Assembly: GCF_001679485.1 (NCBI RefSeq)
Contig: NZ_LZOZ01000017.1
Span: 1-64,000 of the forward strand
DNA length: 64,000 nucleotides
Reading direction: 5' to 3'
DNA from: Haemophilus sp. CCUG 60358
Lineage (GTDB): Bacteria > Pseudomonadota > Gammaproteobacteria > Enterobacterales > Pasteurellaceae
Of this stretch, positions 19,404-29,729 are shown piece by piece; position 1 is the stretch's first letter, and each line of letters begins with the position of its first letter. Both the position numbers and the translations under genes were made by a program. The notes below the pieces were generated by a model. That model saw nothing but the letters and a program-made list of their open reading frames with translations, did no database searches and was not told where the DNA came from.

Positions 19404-19727
19404 TTATTTTTCAAAAGAATCTTTCAAACGCTCATCTGCTCGGCGGGATTCACCTTTATGTTGAAGTTTATTTAATTGGCGTTCTAATTTTTCTTCGACT
19501 TCATTGATCGCTTTATACATATCATCAGCGGTTGCTGTCGCAAGTAGATTACCTAACGGGGTTCCAATTGAAGCTTCTACAGAAAAGCCGTTTGGCACTT
19601 TACTTAAAACAAAGTGAGGGCTAATCAGTTGAGTGTGCCATTTCTCTAATTTTGCAAGTCTTCCCTCCACATGTTCACGGATTGCAGGGGTGATTTCCAT
19701 TTGTTTGCTTGTGATATTGAGTGTCAT
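19404..19727 (-). CDS. raiA: Ribosome hibernation factor RaiA/HPF family
   Basis: 107 residues starting [21 protein letters not shown], the characteristic N-terminus of the short YfiA/HPF family, with helix [16 protein letters not shown] and [19 protein letters not shown]. These proteins bind the 30S decoding region in stationary phase and block translation. The length fits RaiA (113 in E. coli) better than short HPF (95). A ribosome site GAGGT precedes the ATG. The 5' region contains a small hairpin (ATGAAC...GTTCAT, 19752-19774). Confidence 0.9.
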   Translation of the reverse strand: MTLNITSKQMEITPAIREHVEGRLAKLEKWHTQLISPHFVLSKVPNGFSVEASIGTPLGNLLATATADDMYKAINEVEEKLERQLNKLQHKGESRRADERLKDSFEK

Positions 19728-19925
19728 AGCATTTACCTCTTTTGGTTAAATGAACCCTTCGGTTCCGTTCATCTTTAATAACAACATATCGACCTTGCAC
19801 TGCTTTTTCAAGTGCTTTTAGTCAAATAAAAAAACAAATGTTCAAAAATATGATCGGGATCTCATTTCTGCAAAAATATAATTTTCTTTCTGTATAAACT
19901 TGTTATGATGTAAAACTGTAAACAA

Positions 19926-19957
19926 CAAAGGGAAGCGTTCAGCTTCCCTTTTCTTTT
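19926..19957. terminator. Terminator between raiA leader and symporter gene
   Basis: AAAGGGAAGC GTTCA GCTTCCCTTTT is a strong inverted repeat starting at 19928. It lies 12 bp past the stop of the minus-strand symporter gene and is probably its terminator, although the longer T tract is on the plus strand. Confidence 0.75.
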
Positions 19958-19968
19958 TACGATATGAA

Positions 19969-21339
19969 TTAGGCTAATTCATCTTGATCATGTTGTGTTG
20001 CTTTTAAACGTTCGAAGTAATCCTTAGTTTCTGAAATAATTTCTTTACGCAAACCAATTAATGCTATCAAGTTCGGGAAGGCCATTAAACCATTCACGAT
20101 ATCCGCTAAAATCCAGATTAAATCTAAGGTGAGGAATGAACCCGTCCCGACCAAAACAATAAACATGAAGCGATAAAATTTAATACCACGGATACCAACT
20201 AAGTAAAGGAAGCAACGCTCACCGTAGTAACACCACCCTAAAATTGTGGTGAAAGCAAAGAATAATAAACCAACGGTTACAATAGTTGCACCAATTGATG
20301 TGCCTAAGCCCTGTGCAAAAGCGTAGTTGGTCACACTTGCACCAGAAAGCTCAGGATTACTCCATGCTCCCGTAATCACAAGCACTAAGCCCGTCATGGT
20401 ACATACGATGATGGTATCTAAAAATGTCCCTGTCATCGAAATTAAACCTTGGCGAACAGGCTCTTTCGTTTGCGCCGCTGCAGCAGCAATAGGCGCACTC
20501 CCTAAACCAGATTCATTTGAGAAAATACCGCGTGCAACACCTGATTGAATGGCTTTCATCACTGTAAACCCAACCGTTCCGCCCAAAGCCGCTTGTGGAT
20601 TAAACGCACTATGAATAATTAATGCGATCGCAGCGGGCAGTTTATCGTAATTAACTACTAAGATGATAATTGAGGTTGCCACATAGCCGATTGCCATAAA
20701 AGGCACAATCACTGAAGAAGCAGTCGCAATACGTCTTACACCACCGAGAATAATCATCGCAACCAATACGGTCACCACTGTTGCCGTAATAATAACGGGT
20801 ACATTGAATGTGTCTTGCATCGCATGCGTAATGGCATTTATTTGAGGGAAGGTACCAATACCGAAAAAGGCCACCAATACCCCAAAGAGCGCAAATAATT
20901 TGGCTAGCCATTTAATTCCAAGACCACGTTCGATGTAGTACATCGGTCCACCCGCCATAAAACCATATTTATCTCGCACACGATATTTCACGGCAAGTAA
21001 ACATTCAGCGTATTTAGTTGCCATGCCTAATAATGCAACTAGCCACATCCAAAAAATTGCGCCAGGTCCGCCCGCTTGTACTGCAGTCGCTACACCAACA
21101 ATATTCCCTGTACCAATGGTTGCCGCTAATGCCGTACAAAGTGCGGCAAAAGAAGATACATCCCCCTTACCTTTATTCGCACCTCGAGCAAATAAATAGC
21201 CCAATGCACGCGGCAAATAACGAATTTGTAAGAAACCTAAACGAAGGGTGAGATAAAGTCCTGTTCCGGACAATAGAATGAGTAGGGGCGGTCCCCATAC
21301 AAAGCTGCTAATCGCAGATAAGGTTGTCTGTAATGACAT
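19969..21339 (-). CDS. Sodium:alanine/glycine symporter (AGCS family)
   Basis: 456 residues from ATG at 21339, with AGGA upstream. The longer open frame before it is the riboswitch leader, not protein. About ten membrane helices are seen. Family signatures are GTGNIVGVATAVQAGGPGAI, GGPMYYIERGLG and SNESGLGSAPIAAAAAQTKE. The protein imports alanine or glycine with Na+. The glycine riboswitch in its leader points to glycine as the physiological signal and probably substrate. AlsT/DagA-like genes are the close relatives. Confidence 0.93.
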   Translation of the reverse strand: MSLQTTLSAISSFVWGPPLLILLSGTGLYLTLRLGFLQIRYLPRALGYLFARGANKGKGDVSSFAALCTALAATIGTGNIVGVATAVQAGGPGAIFWMWLVALLGMATKYAECLLAVKYRVRDKYGFMAGGPMYYIERGLGIKWLAKLFALFGVLVAFFGIGTFPQINAITHAMQDTFNVPVIITATVVTVLVAMIILGGVRRIATASSVIVPFMAIGYVATSIIILVVNYDKLPAAIALIIHSAFNPQAALGGTVGFTVMKAIQSGVARGIFSNESGLGSAPIAAAAAQTKEPVRQGLISMTGTFLDTIIVCTMTGLVLVITGAWSNPELSGASVTNYAFAQGLGTSIGATIVTVGLLFFAFTTILGWCYYGERCFLYLVGIRGIKFYRFMFIVLVGTGSFLTLDLIWILADIVNGLMAFPNLIALIGLRKEIISETKDYFERLKATQHDQDELA

Positions 21340-21424
21340 TGATGATTCCTCGTCGTTTAAAATACAAATAAACTCGACAAGGAGACAAGAAGAATCCCGA
21401 TAGAAATATTTTGATAATACCGAT

Positions 21425-21632
21425 TGTCTTTTGCCCCTGTCCTTTTGCCTGAGCGTTTGGAAAACAATCGAAAAATCGACCGCTCTTTTGCGCCTTCGGC
21501 GTCCATTTACATCAATAAAATGCAATGGATCTCTCCAAGGGTTCGTCCAGTAACAGTCCCTGCAATCTTGCGATTGCGCCTGAAAGATTTTACCTCGTCG
21601 GCGTAGGGGCAATTCCCTACTCTCCAGCTACC
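21425..21632 (-). promoter_or_regulatory. Tandem glycine riboswitch
   Basis: Read on the minus strand, the leader contains two glycine-aptamer cores. The first has GGAGAG (21625-21620), CGCCGACGAGGTAAAATC, TTTCAGGCGCAA and GGGACTG. The linker is TGGACGAACCC. The second has TTGGAGAGATCC, GCCGAAGGCGCAA, CGCTCAGGCAAAAGGACAGG (ending about 21433). This closely follows the known tandem glycine riboswitch consensus and lies between the promoter and an AGCS symporter, a common target. Whether glycine turns expression on or off is not determined. Confidence 0.92.
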
Positions 21633-21655
21633 TTCTTCCGAACTCACTTTTTACG

Positions 21656-21684
21656 TTTTATTCTTATTGCAAAAAGTACTGCAA
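21656..21684 (-). promoter_or_regulatory. Probable promoter of the symporter/riboswitch transcript
   Basis: On the minus strand TTGCAG (21684-21679), a 17-bp spacer and ATAAAA (21661-21656) would place the transcript start about 20 bp before the first riboswitch stem. Confidence 0.45.
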
Positions 21685-21811
21685 ATTCTAACAAACTTAA
21701 AAAGCTAACTCAATGGATTGACGAAAAAAGGCTTAGATAACAAGGTGAAAGCCGATAAAAACAAAGTGATCTGTACCCCAAAATCTGGACACCTACTTTG
21801 AGGTGCAGATT

Positions 21812-22186
21812 ATGTCCTACTCTTATCAATTTCGTTTGAAAATTATCAAACTTGTCACCGAACAGGATTATGGCATCCGTGAGGTGGCTAAACTTCATAA
21901 AATTTCCCATGCTCTCGTCATTTATTGGCTAAAAGCATTTCGGGAAAGAGGGCTTGATGGCGTAAAATCGCCTTATACAAACCTTCAAACACCAAAAATA
22001 GTGAAGCTAAAGATGAAAAAGAAAGACATTGAAATTCCAGAAACTACAGACTTTTCACCTAAAGCGTTTAAAAAGTTACAACGAGAGCTCGCCTTAGCTC
22101 GTGCGGAGATTGCTTATCTAAAGGAGTTGGAGGCGTTCGACCGACAAAAACAACGACAGAAAAAAGAAAAATCATTGAAAGATTGA
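21812..22186 (+). CDS. IS3-family transposase OrfA (helix-turn-helix protein)
   Basis: 124 residues from ATG 21812, with GAGGTG as ribosome site. The N-terminal helix-turn-helix (FRLKIIKLVTEQDYGIREVA, HALVIYWLKAFRERGLDG) recognises the IS ends. A C-terminal leucine-zipper-like helix (KLQRELALARAEIAYLKELE) is typical of OrfA. The frame ends inside the start of orfB. The A-rich stretch at 22160-22171 is a possible -1 frameshift site giving the OrfAB transposase. Confidence 0.9.
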   Translation: MSYSYQFRLKIIKLVTEQDYGIREVAKLHKISHALVIYWLKAFRERGLDGVKSPYTNLQTPKIVKLKMKKKDIEIPETTDFSPKAFKKLQRELALARAEIAYLKELEAFDRQKQRQKKEKSLKD

Positions 22187-22989
22187 AGCTGGACCACGCG
22201 TTAAATGATTTACTTCATGTGTCTAAAATGACTCGCTCAAGCTTTTACTATAAAGAGATTAAGCGAAATTATCACGAAGCTAAAGAAGCTATCTTATCGC
22301 TGTATAAAAAGAACAGAAAACGAGATGGTTATCGCCCCATGACGTTTAAATTACGCCAAATGGGTTTTCATTTGAATCATAAAACGGTGTTAAAGCTAAT
22401 GAACGAGTTAGGTATTCATTCCATTTTACGCAAAAAAAGACATGGGAAACGTGGAAAAACATCACATATTGCCCCGAATTTACTGAATCGTGATTTTACA
22501 GCGACGGCACTCAATCAAAAATGGGTAACGGATGTAACGGAATTTCAGGTTGGGCAAGAAAAGCTTTATTTTTCACCGTTAATGGACTTGGCTAACCGAG
22601 AAATTATTGCCTATAACTTTGCGACACGCCCCAAATTTTCATTGGTAAAAAAGATGTTAGAACAAGGACTTAGTCGAATTAAACCGATAGAGTGCCCGAT
22701 TATTCATAGCGACCAAGGCGTATTGTATGGTTCGGCGGAATGGGTGAAAATGTTGGAGGGTAAAGCGGTTCAAAGTATGAGCCGCCGAGGAAATTGCTAC
22801 GATAATGCGGTGATTGAAAGTTTTTTTGCAATATTAAAATCAGAGTGCTTTTACTCTCGAACTTATCATTCAATTGCTGAATTACAGGCTGAAATTGAAG
22901 AATATTTAGTGTATTACAACCAAAAACGAATTAAACTTGGTTTAAGAGAATTGAGCCCAGTGCAATACCGAGCTCAATATTTAAGTTAA
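22183..22989 (+). CDS. IS3-family transposase OrfB (DDE catalytic domain)
   Basis: 268 residues if begun at TTG 22183; the open frame extends upstream (KRKIIERLKLDHALN), as expected for a -1 frameshift fusion with OrfA. An HTH_21-like region (RDGYRPMTFKLRQMGFHLNH) precedes the rve integrase core. Catalytic residues are Asp in WVTDVTEF, Asp in IHSDQGVLY and Glu in NAVIESFFAILKSE. It catalyses copy-out/paste-in transposition. No internal stop or deletion is visible. Confidence 0.92.
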   Translation: MKLDHALNDLLHVSKMTRSSFYYKEIKRNYHEAKEAILSLYKKNRKRDGYRPMTFKLRQMGFHLNHKTVLKLMNELGIHSILRKKRHGKRGKTSHIAPNLLNRDFTATALNQKWVTDVTEFQVGQEKLYFSPLMDLANREIIAYNFATRPKFSLVKKMLEQGLSRIKPIECPIIHSDQGVLYGSAEWVKMLEGKAVQSMSRRGNCYDNAVIESFFAILKSECFYSRTYHSIAELQAEIEEYLVYYNQKRIKLGLRELSPVQYRAQYLS

Positions 22990-23019
22990 CTAACCTGTCC
23001 AACTTTTGGGGGGCAGATC

Positions 23020-23061
23020 AAAGTGCAGTCAAAAATTTTCTTATTTTTTGACCGCACTTTC
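23020..23061. terminator. Imperfect inverted uptake-signal pair
   Basis: AAGTGCAGTC (one mismatch to the uptake signal) at 23021 pairs with GACCGCACTT at 23050 across a T/A-rich loop. It immediately adjoins the right end of the IS and was probably a terminator at the pre-insertion junction. Confidence 0.6.
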
Positions 23062-23093
23062 TTAAAAAAGAAAGGCAGGTAATTACCTGCCCT
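23062..23093 (-). terminator. Terminator of tkt
   Basis: On the minus strand GGCAGGTAA pairs with TTACCTGCC and is followed by TTTCTTTTTT, 16 bp after the transketolase stop codon. Confidence 0.88.
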
Positions 23094-23108
23094 TATCTAT
23101 TTTAATAA

Positions 23109-25106
23109 TTATAAAATCTCTTTTACTTTTGCCACCACGTTATCCACGGTGAAACCAAAGAGTTTGAATAATTGATCCGCAGGTGCTGATTCACCGAAGC
23201 TATTCATACCTACCACGCGACCTTCAAAGCCAACGTATTTATACCAGAAGTCGGCAATACCCGCTTCAATCGCAACACGTTTGGTTACAGCTGCTGGTAA
23301 TACACTTTCGCGGTACGCTGCATCTTGTTTATCGAAACGGTTAGTGCTTGGCATAGAGACGACACGTACTTTTTTACCTTCTGCACTTAATGCTTCAGCC
23401 GCTTTCACCGCTAATTCTACTTCAGAACCTGTTGCAATGAAGATTAACTCAGGTGTGCCATCACAGTCTTTTAACACATAAGCACCACGTTTAACCGCAT
23501 CTAATTGTGCAGAAGTGCGGTCCATTTGGGCTAAGTTTTGACGGGTAAAGATCAACGCACTTGGACCATCTTGGCGTTCAACAGCTTGTTGCCATGCGAT
23601 AGCTGATTCCACCTGGTCACACGGACGCCATGTTTCAAGATTTGGAATTAAGCGTAATGATGCGGTTTGCTCAACGGGTTGGTGAGTTGGACCATCTTCA
23701 CCTAAGCCGATAGAGTCATGAGTATAAACGAATAAAGCGCGTTGCTTCATTAATGCTGCCATACGCACCGCATTGTGTGCATATTCGTAGAACATTAAGA
23801 AGGTTGCACCGTAAGGAATGAAACCACCATGTAAAGCAATACCATTCATGATCGCTGACATACCGAACTCACGCACACCATAGTTAAGGTAGTTACCACC
23901 TACGTTTTCGTGTGCACGAATTGGTTTAGAACCGCTCCATAACGTTAAGTTAGAGCTTGCTAAGTCTGCTGAGCCACCTAAAAATTCAGGTAACACATGT
24001 GCATAAGCTTCAATGGCATTTTGTGATGCTTTACGGCTTGCAATGCTTGCAGGATTTGCTTGTAATTTTTCAATGAACTCTTTAGATTCTGCTGCCCAAT
24101 TTGCTGGTAATTCACCGTTTACACGACGTGTAAATTCTGCCGCAAGTTCTGGATATGCTTTAGCATAAGCGGCAAATTTTTCTTCCCAAGATTTTTCTGC
24201 TGCAGCGCCTTTTTCTTTCGCAGACCATTCAGCATAGTATTCAGCCGGAATTTCAAATGGACCATATTCCCAGCCTAGTGCTTTACGGGTTAATGCGATT
24301 TCTTCATCACCTAATGGTGCACCGTGACAATCGTGAGAGCCTGATTTATTTGGTGAACCAAAACCAATGATCGTTTTACAAATAATCAACGTTGGTTTTT
24401 CTTTTTCTGCTTGAGCAAGAATAGTCGCTGCACGGATTTGTTCTGCATCGTGACCATCCACATTGCGGATCACTTGCCAGCCATAAGCTTCAAAACGTGC
24501 TGCGGTATCATCACTGAACCAGCCATCAACATGACCATCAATCGAAATGTTGTTGTCATCGTAGAATGCGATTAATTTACCAAGACCTAATGTTCCTGCT
24601 AAAGAGCAAGCCTCGTGAGAAATCCCTTCCATTAAACAGCCATCGCCTAAGAACACATAAGTGTGGTGGTCTACGATTTCATGGCCTTCACGGTTAAATT
24701 GACCCGCTAAGGTTTTCTCAGCAATCGCCATACCTACAGCATTGGTGATACCTTGACCTAACGGACCAGTTGTGGTTTCAACACCAGGTGCATAACCATA
24801 TTCTGGGTGGCCAGGCGTTTTAGAATGTAATTGACGGAATTGTTTTAAATCTTCGATAGAAAGATCGTAGCATGTTAAATGTAATAAGCTATAAATCAAC
24901 ATTGAACCGTGGCCGTTAGAAAGCACAAAACGGTCGCGATCAGCCCATTTAGGGTTGTTTGGATTGTGTTTTAAGAAATCGCGCCATAATACCTCAGCGA
25001 TATCCGCCATTCCCATTGGTGCGCCAGGGTGGCCTGATTTTGCTTTTTGTACTGCATCCATTGATAGCGCACGAATTGCGTTGGCGAGTTGTCTACGAGT
25101 TGCCAT
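23109..25106 (-). CDS. tkt: Transketolase
   Basis: 665 residues, full length. The thiamine diphosphate motif [13 protein letters not shown]...DDNNISIDG, the substrate-binding GHPGAPMG near the N-terminus, and the pyrimidine domain ([14 protein letters not shown], active-site His) are all present. It moves two-carbon units between sugar phosphates in the non-oxidative pentose-phosphate pathway. A ribosome site AGGAGAAA precedes the ATG. It appears to be a single-gene transcript with its own terminator. One uptake signal lies in the gene near 23513. Confidence 0.97.
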   Translation of the reverse strand: MATRRQLANAIRALSMDAVQKAKSGHPGAPMGMADIAEVLWRDFLKHNPNNPKWADRDRFVLSNGHGSMLIYSLLHLTCYDLSIEDLKQFRQLHSKTPGHPEYGYAPGVETTTGPLGQGITNAVGMAIAEKTLAGQFNREGHEIVDHHTYVFLGDGCLMEGISHEACSLAGTLGLGKLIAFYDDNNISIDGHVDGWFSDDTAARFEAYGWQVIRNVDGHDAEQIRAATILAQAEKEKPTLIICKTIIGFGSPNKSGSHDCHGAPLGDEEIALTRKALGWEYGPFEIPAEYYAEWSAKEKGAAAEKSWEEKFAAYAKAYPELAAEFTRRVNGELPANWAAESKEFIEKLQANPASIASRKASQNAIEAYAHVLPEFLGGSADLASSNLTLWSGSKPIRAHENVGGNYLNYGVREFGMSAIMNGIALHGGFIPYGATFLMFYEYAHNAVRMAALMKQRALFVYTHDSIGLGEDGPTHQPVEQTASLRLIPNLETWRPCDQVESAIAWQQAVERQDGPSALIFTRQNLAQMDRTSAQLDAVKRGAYVLKDCDGTPELIFIATGSEVELAVKAAEALSAEGKKVRVVSMPSTNRFDKQDAAYRESVLPAAVTKRVAIEAGIADFWYKYVGFEGRVVGMNSFGESAPADQLFKLFGFTVDNVVAKVKEIL

Positions 25107-25191
25107 GTTTTTCTCCTGTCTAAATAATTCTGAGTATTCTACCTTATTTACTGATTGACTTGAGCAATATCTGCAATTTTATTTACCTTGA

Positions 25192-25869
25192 TCAAATTCT
25201 TCGACGACGTTGATGGAAACGTTGGCTACTCGATTTACCTTGTAAATTTACCACCGTTTTAGTTTCTACTGGTTTTCGATATATTCGACGATAATGACTT
25301 AAAAAATAATGAATGGAACTGGCGAATAAAGCACCTAATAAAAAAACCACGACAATTTCACCATATAAGCGGTGGAAGACTTGATTAATTTTGCTCTGCG
25401 TCGTTTGAGCATATTGGGCATCAAATGTTACCCTCAAAAAGCCACGAACGGCATTATTGGAAGCGGAATAAATCGGCTCAACAATTTGTTGTGTTGAAAA
25501 TTCACCTTCATTTTTATGTTCTAGGCCAAGTTGCTCACGAAGATTGCCGGTATTAGTACTTTGTGCCAATTCTTTGCCGTTATAATCATAAATGGTCGCA
25601 TCAAACACAAAATTCTCTTTAACTAAATTATCTAAATTTTCAACGAGCTGATCGGATTTAGCATTATTGGTTAATAAAACTGAAAATAAATTGGCTTGCT
25701 GACGAACCAAAGTATGCGATAAATTTGCTACTTGATTCACACTTGAAAGCTGTGAACCAATCTTAAATTGTTTCACACCAAATAAAATCACCGCCATGGC
25801 ACCGATACAAAGCAGAATGATGAGTCCAAACATCAGTGATTTTTGAAGTTTTTCTTTAATTAATTGCAC
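25192..25869 (-). CDS. ytjB: YtjB (Smp) family membrane protein
   Basis: 225 residues from GTG 25869 (GGAAA upstream); a TTG start at 25893 adding eight residues is possible. One membrane helix lies near the N-terminus (MFGLIILLCIGAMAVILFG), a periplasmic domain of about 110 residues follows (FVFDATIYDYNGKELAQST), and a second helix is near 170, then a very basic tail. Position, divergent from serB, and topology match E. coli YtjB, whose function is unknown. The tail QRFHQRRRR is strongly basic. Confidence 0.78.
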   Translation of the reverse strand: MQLIKEKLQKSLMFGLIILLCIGAMAVILFGVKQFKIGSQLSSVNQVANLSHTLVRQQANLFSVLLTNNAKSDQLVENLDNLVKENFVFDATIYDYNGKELAQSTNTGNLREQLGLEHKNEGEFSTQQIVEPIYSASNNAVRGFLRVTFDAQYAQTTQSKINQVFHRLYGEIVVVFLLGALFASSIHYFLSHYRRIYRKPVETKTVVNLQGKSSSQRFHQRRRRI

Positions 25870-25937
25870 GTTGTTTTTCCATTTTTTCGCCAAGATCGGC
25901 TAGAATAGATGAGTATTCACAATTTACAGGATTTTCT

Positions 25938-27394
<1,457 letters not shown>

Positions 27395-27398
27395 TTTA

Positions 27399-27875
27399 AT
27401 GAAAAAATATCTGTGGGTATTTTTGGCTGCAATTCCAGCATGTTCGCTCGCAAATGAGAATGCCATGAATCTCGGTGATAGCGTCATTGATGTTGTAAAA
27501 TGTGAAAGCACCAAAGGGGAAAAACTTTGGGTCGCGCTAAATAATCTTAAAACATTCACTTACATGAAAAATGATGTGAATGTGGCTCATCAAACGATAG
27601 ATAATGCTTACTTACAAGCTTATGCCACGGAAGCGACTCTTTTTCTTCCACCAACAGAAAATAATCAGTTGTGGACTATAATAAAAGAGAGCGCCGCAGA
27701 TAAGACGGGCATCAATCAAGTTACTATCGATTTGCGTAATGAGAAAGGTAAGCTAATTTCTCATGCTGCTTGCAAACGAAATGACGAGACTTTCTCATTA
27801 TTAATGGAATCGAGTTTCGATATAAAAGAGCCTACCGATAAAATCCTTGAATTAATGGATCCACCTACGCCATAA
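27399..27875 (+). CDS. Small exported protein of unknown function
   Basis: 158 residues with a signal peptide (MKKYLWVFLAAIPACSLA; cleavage probably after SLA). The mature part has two cysteines (VVKCES and HAACKR) that could form a disulphide, and a segment of mixed beta strands. No family recognised. It starts four bases after yajQ and is followed by a weak T-run terminator near 27893-27916 that contains a degenerate uptake signal. Confidence 0.7.
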   Translation: MKKYLWVFLAAIPACSLANENAMNLGDSVIDVVKCESTKGEKLWVALNNLKTFTYMKNDVNVAHQTIDNAYLQAYATEATLFLPPTENNQLWTIIKESAADKTGINQVTIDLRNEKGKLISHAACKRNDETFSLLMESSFDIKEPTDKILELMDPPTP

Positions 27876-27892
27876 AAACGAAAGAGCGGTCA

Positions 27893-27917
27893 AAAATGAT
27901 CTGCACCGTTTTTTTTA
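27893..27917 (+). terminator. Weak terminator after the yajQ operon
   Basis: CGGT...ACCG with a degraded uptake-signal pair is followed by eight T residues. The stem is short, so strength is uncertain. It lies between convergent genes. Confidence 0.45.
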
Positions 27918-29195
27918 ACTTATCTTTTTCATCTTTGATTCCAATCCCATTAAAATTGGCTCAACAATTTCCTCAGGTAATCCATGGGTATTTATTTCAC
28001 TTACTTTTGGATATCTAACACTGATCTCATGCAAAATTTCCTCTACCACTTCCTTTGCCAAGCCTGCGAGTTTAGCGGTATTGAAAATATGTCGGAGTCG
28101 TATTTTATCCCATAAATAATGTTTATTTTCGCCCTGCCACGCCATTGCCATTTTGACTTTTTGCTTTTGTAGTCCGTTGTGTTTGATTAGTGGATAGGCA
28201 GACATCACATCATAAAAAGGCGTTAGACGATAGCGATTCTCTTGTTCTAAAAATAGACTGAAATTTTTACCATGTCCGTCAATGGCGCAAAGCAACCAGA
28301 AAATAATTTGTGCTTTAAAAAATTGCTTGCGATTTGCTTGAGCATTAGATGAGCCATTGAGGAGCGACATAATTTGAAGAATGCTTGGCCCACCGTCATT
28401 TTCATATTTTCGTGCAGGAGCAATATTCAGCGCTTGGCACATATCTTCTTGTGGCAAGCGAATGAGCCAACTCCTATTTTCAGACCAACGGCGATCAAAG
28501 CGCTCCACAATCAGCACTTTCATTTCACCGAAATACTGAATTTGGCTTTGAGGAACCGGCAAATCGAAGGCTTTCATAATATTCAAGCAAAGCCATTCGT
28601 TTTCACAGCTACCGGAAAGATCAAGCTGCCCTTGTGCTACCATCCCAATTGGGAGTTTAAAAATATGGCTAGTCGCGGTGGAATGCAAAGGGCGCTGCCA
28701 TTGATTCTGGTAATAAAGTAGTGCTGTTTTTTCCTGAGCACCAGCTAAAGAAATTCTGAAATCTTCGCTTTCTTCCATACCGAGAGGGAAAGTGCGGTAG
28801 TTTTTCAGCACGTTTTCCACCTCATTGTTATTTAGCGGTTCTGCATAAATTTGACGTACCGAGCGACTTTCGCCCTGATAAAGCTGAATTGCGCCGATAC
28901 AATCCTGTCCAATCGCTGAAAGTAAATCAAATGGGGATTTCGTTGAGGTTTGGAAACGTTGTTGAATCCGTGAACGGATCTGCTCGTTGTCAGGGAGAAG
29001 ATTATCAAAGAAATTATAAACAGAATCGCCTCGATAAATTTTGTGCGATAAGGGCAATGACAATGAAATAGGGCGTGAACGCGCAGATTCTAGCCATTTT
29101 TTAGCATACTGAAATTCAGTTGCACCGCTAGTGAGTTTTCGCCATTCACCTACCAATAAGCCATTCATGGCAACATTTAGAATAGTATTGCTCAT
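27915..29195 (-). CDS. hipA: HipA-family serine/threonine kinase toxin
   Basis: 426 residues from the ATG at 29195, which overlaps the stop of hipB (TGATG). The N-terminal HipA_N module (LNVAMNGLLVGEWRKL, FFDNLLPDNEQIRSRI) precedes a kinase-like domain with SLAGAQEKTALLYYQ (P-loop-like), the catalytic region CAIDGHGKNFSLFLEQ (Asp, Asn) and PFYDVMSAYP (metal Asp). E. coli HipA phosphorylates glutamyl-tRNA synthetase and causes persistence. The target here is not known. All catalytic-type residues appear intact. Confidence 0.9.
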   Translation of the reverse strand: MSNTILNVAMNGLLVGEWRKLTSGATEFQYAKKWLESARSRPISLSLPLSHKIYRGDSVYNFFDNLLPDNEQIRSRIQQRFQTSTKSPFDLLSAIGQDCIGAIQLYQGESRSVRQIYAEPLNNNEVENVLKNYRTFPLGMEESEDFRISLAGAQEKTALLYYQNQWQRPLHSTATSHIFKLPIGMVAQGQLDLSGSCENEWLCLNIMKAFDLPVPQSQIQYFGEMKVLIVERFDRRWSENRSWLIRLPQEDMCQALNIAPARKYENDGGPSILQIMSLLNGSSNAQANRKQFFKAQIIFWLLCAIDGHGKNFSLFLEQENRYRLTPFYDVMSAYPLIKHNGLQKQKVKMAMAWQGENKHYLWDKIRLRHIFNTAKLAGLAKEVVEEILHEISVRYPKVSEINTHGLPEEIVEPILMGLESKMKKIS

Positions 29196-29473
29196 CACCA
29201 CGCCTCATCGTCATCGTATGTTGCAGTTGGTTCTTTGATTGAACGGATGATATCAGATGACTTTTTGCGTGGTTGCACAACAAGTTCTAGCTCTAATCCA
29301 GCTAGAATTTTAAATAACGTTTCTAATTTTGTACGCTCTGGATCATTTTCAAACGCTGAAATTCTAGCTTGGGTAGTCCCAGCAAGTTTAGCCACATCAG
29401 TTTGTGACAGATCACCTTGATAACGAAATTCCCGAATTACATGAGAAAGCATTTTTGCGGTGGTAATAACCAT
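29195..29473 (-). CDS. hipB: HipB-family antitoxin / repressor
   Basis: 92 residues with a Cro/C1-type helix-turn-helix (LSQTDVAKLAGTTQARISAF) and a C-terminal strand/tail (VVQPRKKSSDIIRSIKEPT) like HipB, followed by an acidic end. Ribosome site AAGGAGT. It overlaps hipA by one base, the usual coupling of antitoxin and toxin. It should neutralise HipA and repress the operon through the four boxes upstream. Confidence 0.9.
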   Translation of the reverse strand: MVITTAKMLSHVIREFRYQGDLSQTDVAKLAGTTQARISAFENDPERTKLETLFKILAGLELELVVQPRKKSSDIIRSIKEPTATYDDDEAW

Positions 29474-29483
29474 TACTACTCCT

Positions 29484-29584
29484 TATACCCTACGGCATAT
29501 AACTTCAATTTATACGCCATAGAGTATAAATATCATTTTATATCTTGTAAAGTATAATTTATGTTTTATATCTTGCAAAGTATA
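29484..29584 (-). promoter_or_regulatory. Four regularly spaced HipB-type operator boxes
   Basis: Four 18-bp elements of form TATA-N10-TATA: TATACCCTACGGCATATA (29484), TATACGCCATAGAGTATA (29511), TATATCTTGTAAAGTATA (29539) and TATATCTTGCAAAGTATA (29567). Starts are 27-28 bp apart. They begin 11 bp before the hipB start codon and extend through the promoter zone. E. coli hipBA also has four operators, of different sequence. Confidence 0.8.
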
Positions 29585-29673
29585 AAAATGCAAAAACGGA
29601 ATATTAATCTGGATTAGATAAAATCCAAGAGCAGTAATTAAAATAATTTGAGTGTTGTCGTTTTAAAACAAAT

Positions 29674-29718
29674 AAAAAGAACAGTCAAAAAATACAGCAT
29701 TTTTTAACCGTTCTTTTG
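29674..29718 (-). terminator. Terminator of argH
   Basis: AAAGAACAGTCAAAAAAT at 29676 pairs with ATTTTTTAACCGTTCTTT, giving a long imperfect stem with a short loop. It resembles a worn-out inverted uptake-signal pair and lies just past the argH stop. Confidence 0.7.
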
Positions 29719-29729
29719 CTTTATATCAA

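Larger units (their letters stand above)
21772..23015 (+). mobile_element. Complete IS3-family insertion sequence (IS150-like)
   Basis: 1244 bp bounded by related terminal inverted repeats: TGTACCCCAAAATCTGGACA on the left and, reversed, TGCCCCCCAAAAGTTGGACA on the right. The element is flanked by GATC at 21768-21771 and 23016-23019, a likely 4-bp target duplication. It holds overlapping orfA and orfB. It sits upstream of the symporter promoter and downstream of tkt, so no gene is broken. It appears intact and may be active. Confidence 0.9.

Noticed and set aside
21340..21612. In-frame N-terminal extension of the AGCS symporter (91 residues)
   Set aside because: It overlaps the glycine riboswitch, has no membrane-protein character, and a well-placed ATG with AGGA lies at 21339.
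29484..29584. Possible short CRISPR-like array (four repeats at 27-28 bp spacing)
   Set aside because: Repeats are only 18 bp, differ from one another, have a dyad TATA...TATA form, lack cas genes, and sit before hipB, so operators explain them better.
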